Below, piece after piece: positions 13,125-15,253 of a stretch of 15,253 bases of DNA. Both the position numbers and the translations under genes were made by a program. The notes beneath the pieces are model-generated. The model was given only the letters and a program-made list of their open reading frames with translations, made no database searches and had not been told where the DNA came from. Every line of letters starts with the position of its first letter. Positions within the stretch are counted from its first letter, which is position 1. The stretch lies in NCBI GenBank assembly GCA_023392285.1, contig JAEVZK010000116.1:1-15253 (forward strand), given 5' to 3'. Origin of the DNA: Armatimonadota bacterium (lineage in GTDB: Bacteria > Armatimonadota > Fimbriimonadia > Fimbriimonadales > Fimbriimonadaceae).

Positions 13125-13161
13125 AAAAAGCCCCTCTTCCCCGAGGAGGGAAGAGAGGCTT
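13125..13161 (-). terminator. Rho-independent terminator of fusA
   Basis: On the minus strand the arms AAGCCTCTCTTCCC and GGGAAGAGGGGCTT form a 14-bp stem with a 6-nt loop, followed by a T-run. One stem position is a G-U pair in the minus-strand RNA but a C-A mismatch in the plus-strand RNA, so the structure is built for fusA transcription. It begins 18 bp after the fusA stop. Confidence 0.9.
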
Positions 13162-13179
13162 CACGGCCAGAAGCAGGAC

Positions 13180-15168
13180 TTAGCCGCCGCGCTGGGACTT
13201 CGCCACAATCTCTTGAGCGATATTGTTCGGCACTTCCTCATAGTGGGAAGGCGTCACGTTCGGCTGAGCACGGCCTTGGGTCAGAGACCGCAGCGTCGTC
13301 ACGTATCCGAACATCTCCGAAAGCGGCACATGAGCGTTCACGATCGTCGTTCCGCCGATCGAAGGCTCCATGCCCTCCATGCGGCCGCGTCGCGAGTTGA
13401 TGTCGCCCACCACGTCGCCAACGTTCTGCTCAGGCGTCGTAACTTCCACATGCATGATCGGCTCCTTGATCACCGGGTTAGCCTTTCGCATGCACTCTTG
13501 GAAGCCGATTCGGCCTGCCTGCTTGAACGCATTTTCGTTCGAGTCGACTTCGTGATAGCTGCCATCCACGACCGTCACCTTCAAGTCGACAACCGGGTAG
13601 CCGGCGAGCACGCCTGCATCGAGGCCTTCGCGCACGCCCTTCTCGATTGCCGGGATGTACTCCTTAGGCACCGAACCGCCAACGACCTTGTTCTCGAACA
13701 CGAAGCCCGATCCCGCCGCCAAAGGCTCGATCTCGAGCCAGCAGTGGCCGTACTGACCCGAACCACCCGTCTGTCGAACGAAGCGACCTTCCGCCTTCGC
13801 ATGAGTGCGCACCGTCTCGCGGTAAGCAACCTGCGGCTTGCCTTGATTCGCCTGCACGCCAAACTCTCGGTTGAGTCGATCGACGATGATTTCAAGGTGA
13901 AGCTCACCCATTCCAGAAATAATCGTCTGGCCGCTCTCCGCGTCGGTGAAGACTCGGAACGTAGGATCTTCCTGCGCAAGCCGCATGAGCGACGTGCCCA
14001 GCTTCTCCTGGTCCGCTTTCGACTTCGGCTCGATTGCAATCTGGATAACCGGTTCAGGGAACTTGATCGACTCAAGCGCCACCAGCTTGTCCGGATCGCT
14101 GACCGTATGGCCTGTATTCACGTCGCCAAGACCGATCACGCCCACGATTTCGCCTGCGTACACCTCGTCGATGTCGTTTCGGCTGTTCGCGTGCATTTCC
14201 AGAATGCGGCCAACGCGCTCGTTTCGAGTGCGGAAGTCGTTCGTCAGCGGATCGCGATAAGTCACCGCAACCTGCGAGCCCTTCTTCAGCATGCCCGAGT
14301 AAACGCGCAGATAGGTAAGTCGTCCCACGTACTTGTCAGAAGCGATCTTGAACGCCAAAGCGCTGAACGGTTCCTTGTCGTCTGGAGCGCGCTCGATCTC
14401 TTCCTCAGTCCGAGGATTCACACCCTTCACCGCCCCGATATCGAGAGGCGACGGCAGATAGTCCACAACCGCGTCAATCATGGCCTGCACACCCTTGTTC
14501 TTGAACGAGGATCCGCTGATGATCGGAACGATCTGGTTCGCAATCGTGCCCTTTCGCAGAGCCGCACGAATGTCGGCTTCCGCGATTTCTTCGCCGCCCA
14601 GGAAGCGCTCCATGATCGAATCATCGAAGTCGGAGATCGCCTCCAGCATCTTTTCGCGGTACTCGGCCGCAGTTTCCGTCAGGTGCGCGGGAATCTCGCC
14701 TTCCGTGAAGGTCTTGCCCTTGTCGTCTTCCTTATCGTAGGTGTAGGCCTTCATCGTGATCAGGTCCACATACCCGAGGTAGTCGGATTCAGCACCGATG
14801 GGGATCTGAATCGGAGCCGCATTGGCACCCAGGCGCTCCTTAATTCGACCAAGCACGGAGAAGAAGTCCGCGCCGAGGCGGTCCATCTTGTTTACGTAGA
14901 TGATTCGCGGGACGCCGTATTTGTTGGCCTGTCGCCAAACTGTTTCCGACTGAGGCTGAACGCCACCAACCGCACAGAACACCGCCACGCATCCGTCGAG
15001 GACCCGAAGCGAACGCTCCACTTCAACCGTGAAGTCCACGTGACCAGGAGTGTCGATGATGTTGATCTTATGCTCAGGCTTGTCCTTCTTGCTGCCTGAC
15101 CAGAAGCAGCTCGTCGCAGCCGAGGTAATCGTAATGCCTCGCTCCTGCTCCTGCTCCATCCAGTCCAT
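13180..15168 (-). CDS. fusA: Elongation factor G, main open part (5' end interrupted)
   Basis: These 662 residues cover nearly all of EF-G, the ribosomal translocase GTPase. In the G domain ERGITITSAAT (9-19) is switch I, DTPGH (39-43) is G3 and NKMD (93-96) is G4. SGMGELHLEIIVDRLNREFG belongs to domain III, and the C-terminal region has QTGGSGQYGH, FKQAGRIGFQECM, RRGRMEGMEP and PLSEMFGYVTTLRSLTQGR. The frame continues upstream as IGEVHEGAAT before this ATG but meets an in-frame TAG at 15199-15201. The ATG at 15168 is only the first Met after that stop, not a natural EF-G start, because the P-loop would be lost. Full length would be about 700. The gene ends 18 bp before its terminator. No other str-operon gene follows it. 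Confidence 0.92.
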   Translation of the reverse strand: MDWMEQEQERGITITSAATSCFWSGSKKDKPEHKINIIDTPGHVDFTVEVERSLRVLDGCVAVFCAVGGVQPQSETVWRQANKYGVPRIIYVNKMDRLGADFFSVLGRIKERLGANAAPIQIPIGAESDYLGYVDLITMKAYTYDKEDDKGKTFTEGEIPAHLTETAAEYREKMLEAISDFDDSIMERFLGGEEIAEADIRAALRKGTIANQIVPIISGSSFKNKGVQAMIDAVVDYLPSPLDIGAVKGVNPRTEEEIERAPDDKEPFSALAFKIASDKYVGRLTYLRVYSGMLKKGSQVAVTYRDPLTNDFRTRNERVGRILEMHANSRNDIDEVYAGEIVGVIGLGDVNTGHTVSDPDKLVALESIKFPEPVIQIAIEPKSKADQEKLGTSLMRLAQEDPTFRVFTDAESGQTIISGMGELHLEIIVDRLNREFGVQANQGKPQVAYRETVRTHAKAEGRFVRQTGGSGQYGHCWLEIEPLAAGSGFVFENKVVGGSVPKEYIPAIEKGVREGLDAGVLAGYPVVDLKVTVVDGSYHEVDSNENAFKQAGRIGFQECMRKANPVIKEPIMHVEVTTPEQNVGDVVGDINSRRGRMEGMEPSIGGTTIVNAHVPLSEMFGYVTTLRSLTQGRAQPNVTPSHYEEVPNNIAQEIVAKSQRGG

Positions 15169-15198
15169 CGTTGCCGCGCCCTCGTGGACCTCACCGAT

Positions 15199-15253
15199 CT
15201 AGTGCGAGTTTCCAGTGTAAAACAGGATTCGCTCAGAGGTGGTCGTCTTGCCA
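15199..15253 (-). pseudogene. fusA: EF-G P-loop region ending in an in-frame TAG
   Basis: Reading from the window edge, the minus strand encodes GKTTTSERILFYTGNSH followed by TAG, then IGEVHEGAATMDWMEQE in the same frame. This is the EF-G G1 motif (normally AGKTTT) and its following helix. EF-G normally has Lys here (HKIGEVH), so AAG to TAG, one base, explains the stop. No frameshift is present, since the frame resumes perfectly. The rest of the 5' end is outside the window. Sequencing or assembly error is the simplest explanation; a real nonsense allele is possible only if another EF-G exists. Confidence 0.75.

Noticed and set aside
13076..13126. TTG at 13126 as the start of the TPR gene
   Set aside because: It lies in the T-tract of the fusA terminator, and the GAGGGG that could serve as its ribosome site is inside the terminator stem. 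The TTG at 13078 has a matching -10 element. Not fully excluded.
13213..15099. A very long open frame on the plus strand opposite fusA
   Set aside because: It is Arg/His/Leu-rich, matches no family I know and lies exactly antisense to a strongly recognised EF-G gene. High third-position GC produces such shadow frames.
15199..15201. General reassignment of TAG to an amino acid
   Set aside because: The other recognised genes keep full length without internal TAG. DUF1015 ends in TAG (with TAA two codons later, so it is only weak evidence). One TAG is not enough to claim a new code.

Overview
The window looks like chromosomal housekeeping and envelope DNA from a GC-rich, Gram-negative-type bacterium outside the best-known groups. 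ADP-heptose and heptosyltransferase genes argue for an LPS-bearing outer membrane. A secreted GH92 mannosidase with a malectin tail, a Cys-rich 'CVRFYRR...DCPVG' protein, frequent TTG starts and heptad-repeat intergenic DNA are compatible with Armatimonadota (Fimbriimonadia-like) or a related phylum. That placement is inference and not secure. I saw no phage, insertion sequence, CRISPR, tRNA or rRNA.

Layout. 1-1759 (+): the end of an envelope-sugar operon, with a GT9 heptosyltransferase-like protein (cut by the window edge), the heptose-phosphate adenylyltransferase RfaE2 and a PIG-L deacetylase, joined by 4-base start/stop overlaps. 1756-2205 (-): a DoxX membrane protein sharing its stop site with PIG-L. 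2363-3016 (+): a DUF6766 membrane protein with an internal duplication. 3068-6283 (+): the secreted GH92-malectin mannosidase and a small Cys-rich protein. 6277-8088 (-): a RecB-like/RNase H-like nuclease. 8121-8496: a non-coding mosaic of 7-bp repeats. 8508-9383 (-): a farnesyl/geranylgeranyl diphosphate synthase, divergent from DUF1015 plus a PhnP-like metallo-beta-lactamase-fold protein (9435-11522, +). 11573-13078 (-): a TPR protein. 13125-15253 (-): elongation factor G with its terminator.

Three things stand out. First, six genes that begin transcription units have a 9-mer fitting TGNTANNCT (one copy lacks the leading T) ending only 6-9 nt before the start codon, with no recognisable -35 and usually no Shine-Dalgarno. 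This is a signature of extended -10 promoters making leaderless or nearly leaderless mRNAs. Two copies form a perfect 9-bp inverted repeat between the divergent prenyl synthase and DUF1015 genes. Second, fusA has an in-frame TAG where the family has a conserved Lys, just after the P-loop. Third, the 8121-8496 spacer is built almost wholly from several 7-bp words, partly arranged in a 53-bp higher-order repeat, next to the nuclease promoter.

I do not see a clear multi-gene novel system. The best candidates for new biology are the leaderless promoter class, the heptad mosaic and the small uncharacterised proteins.
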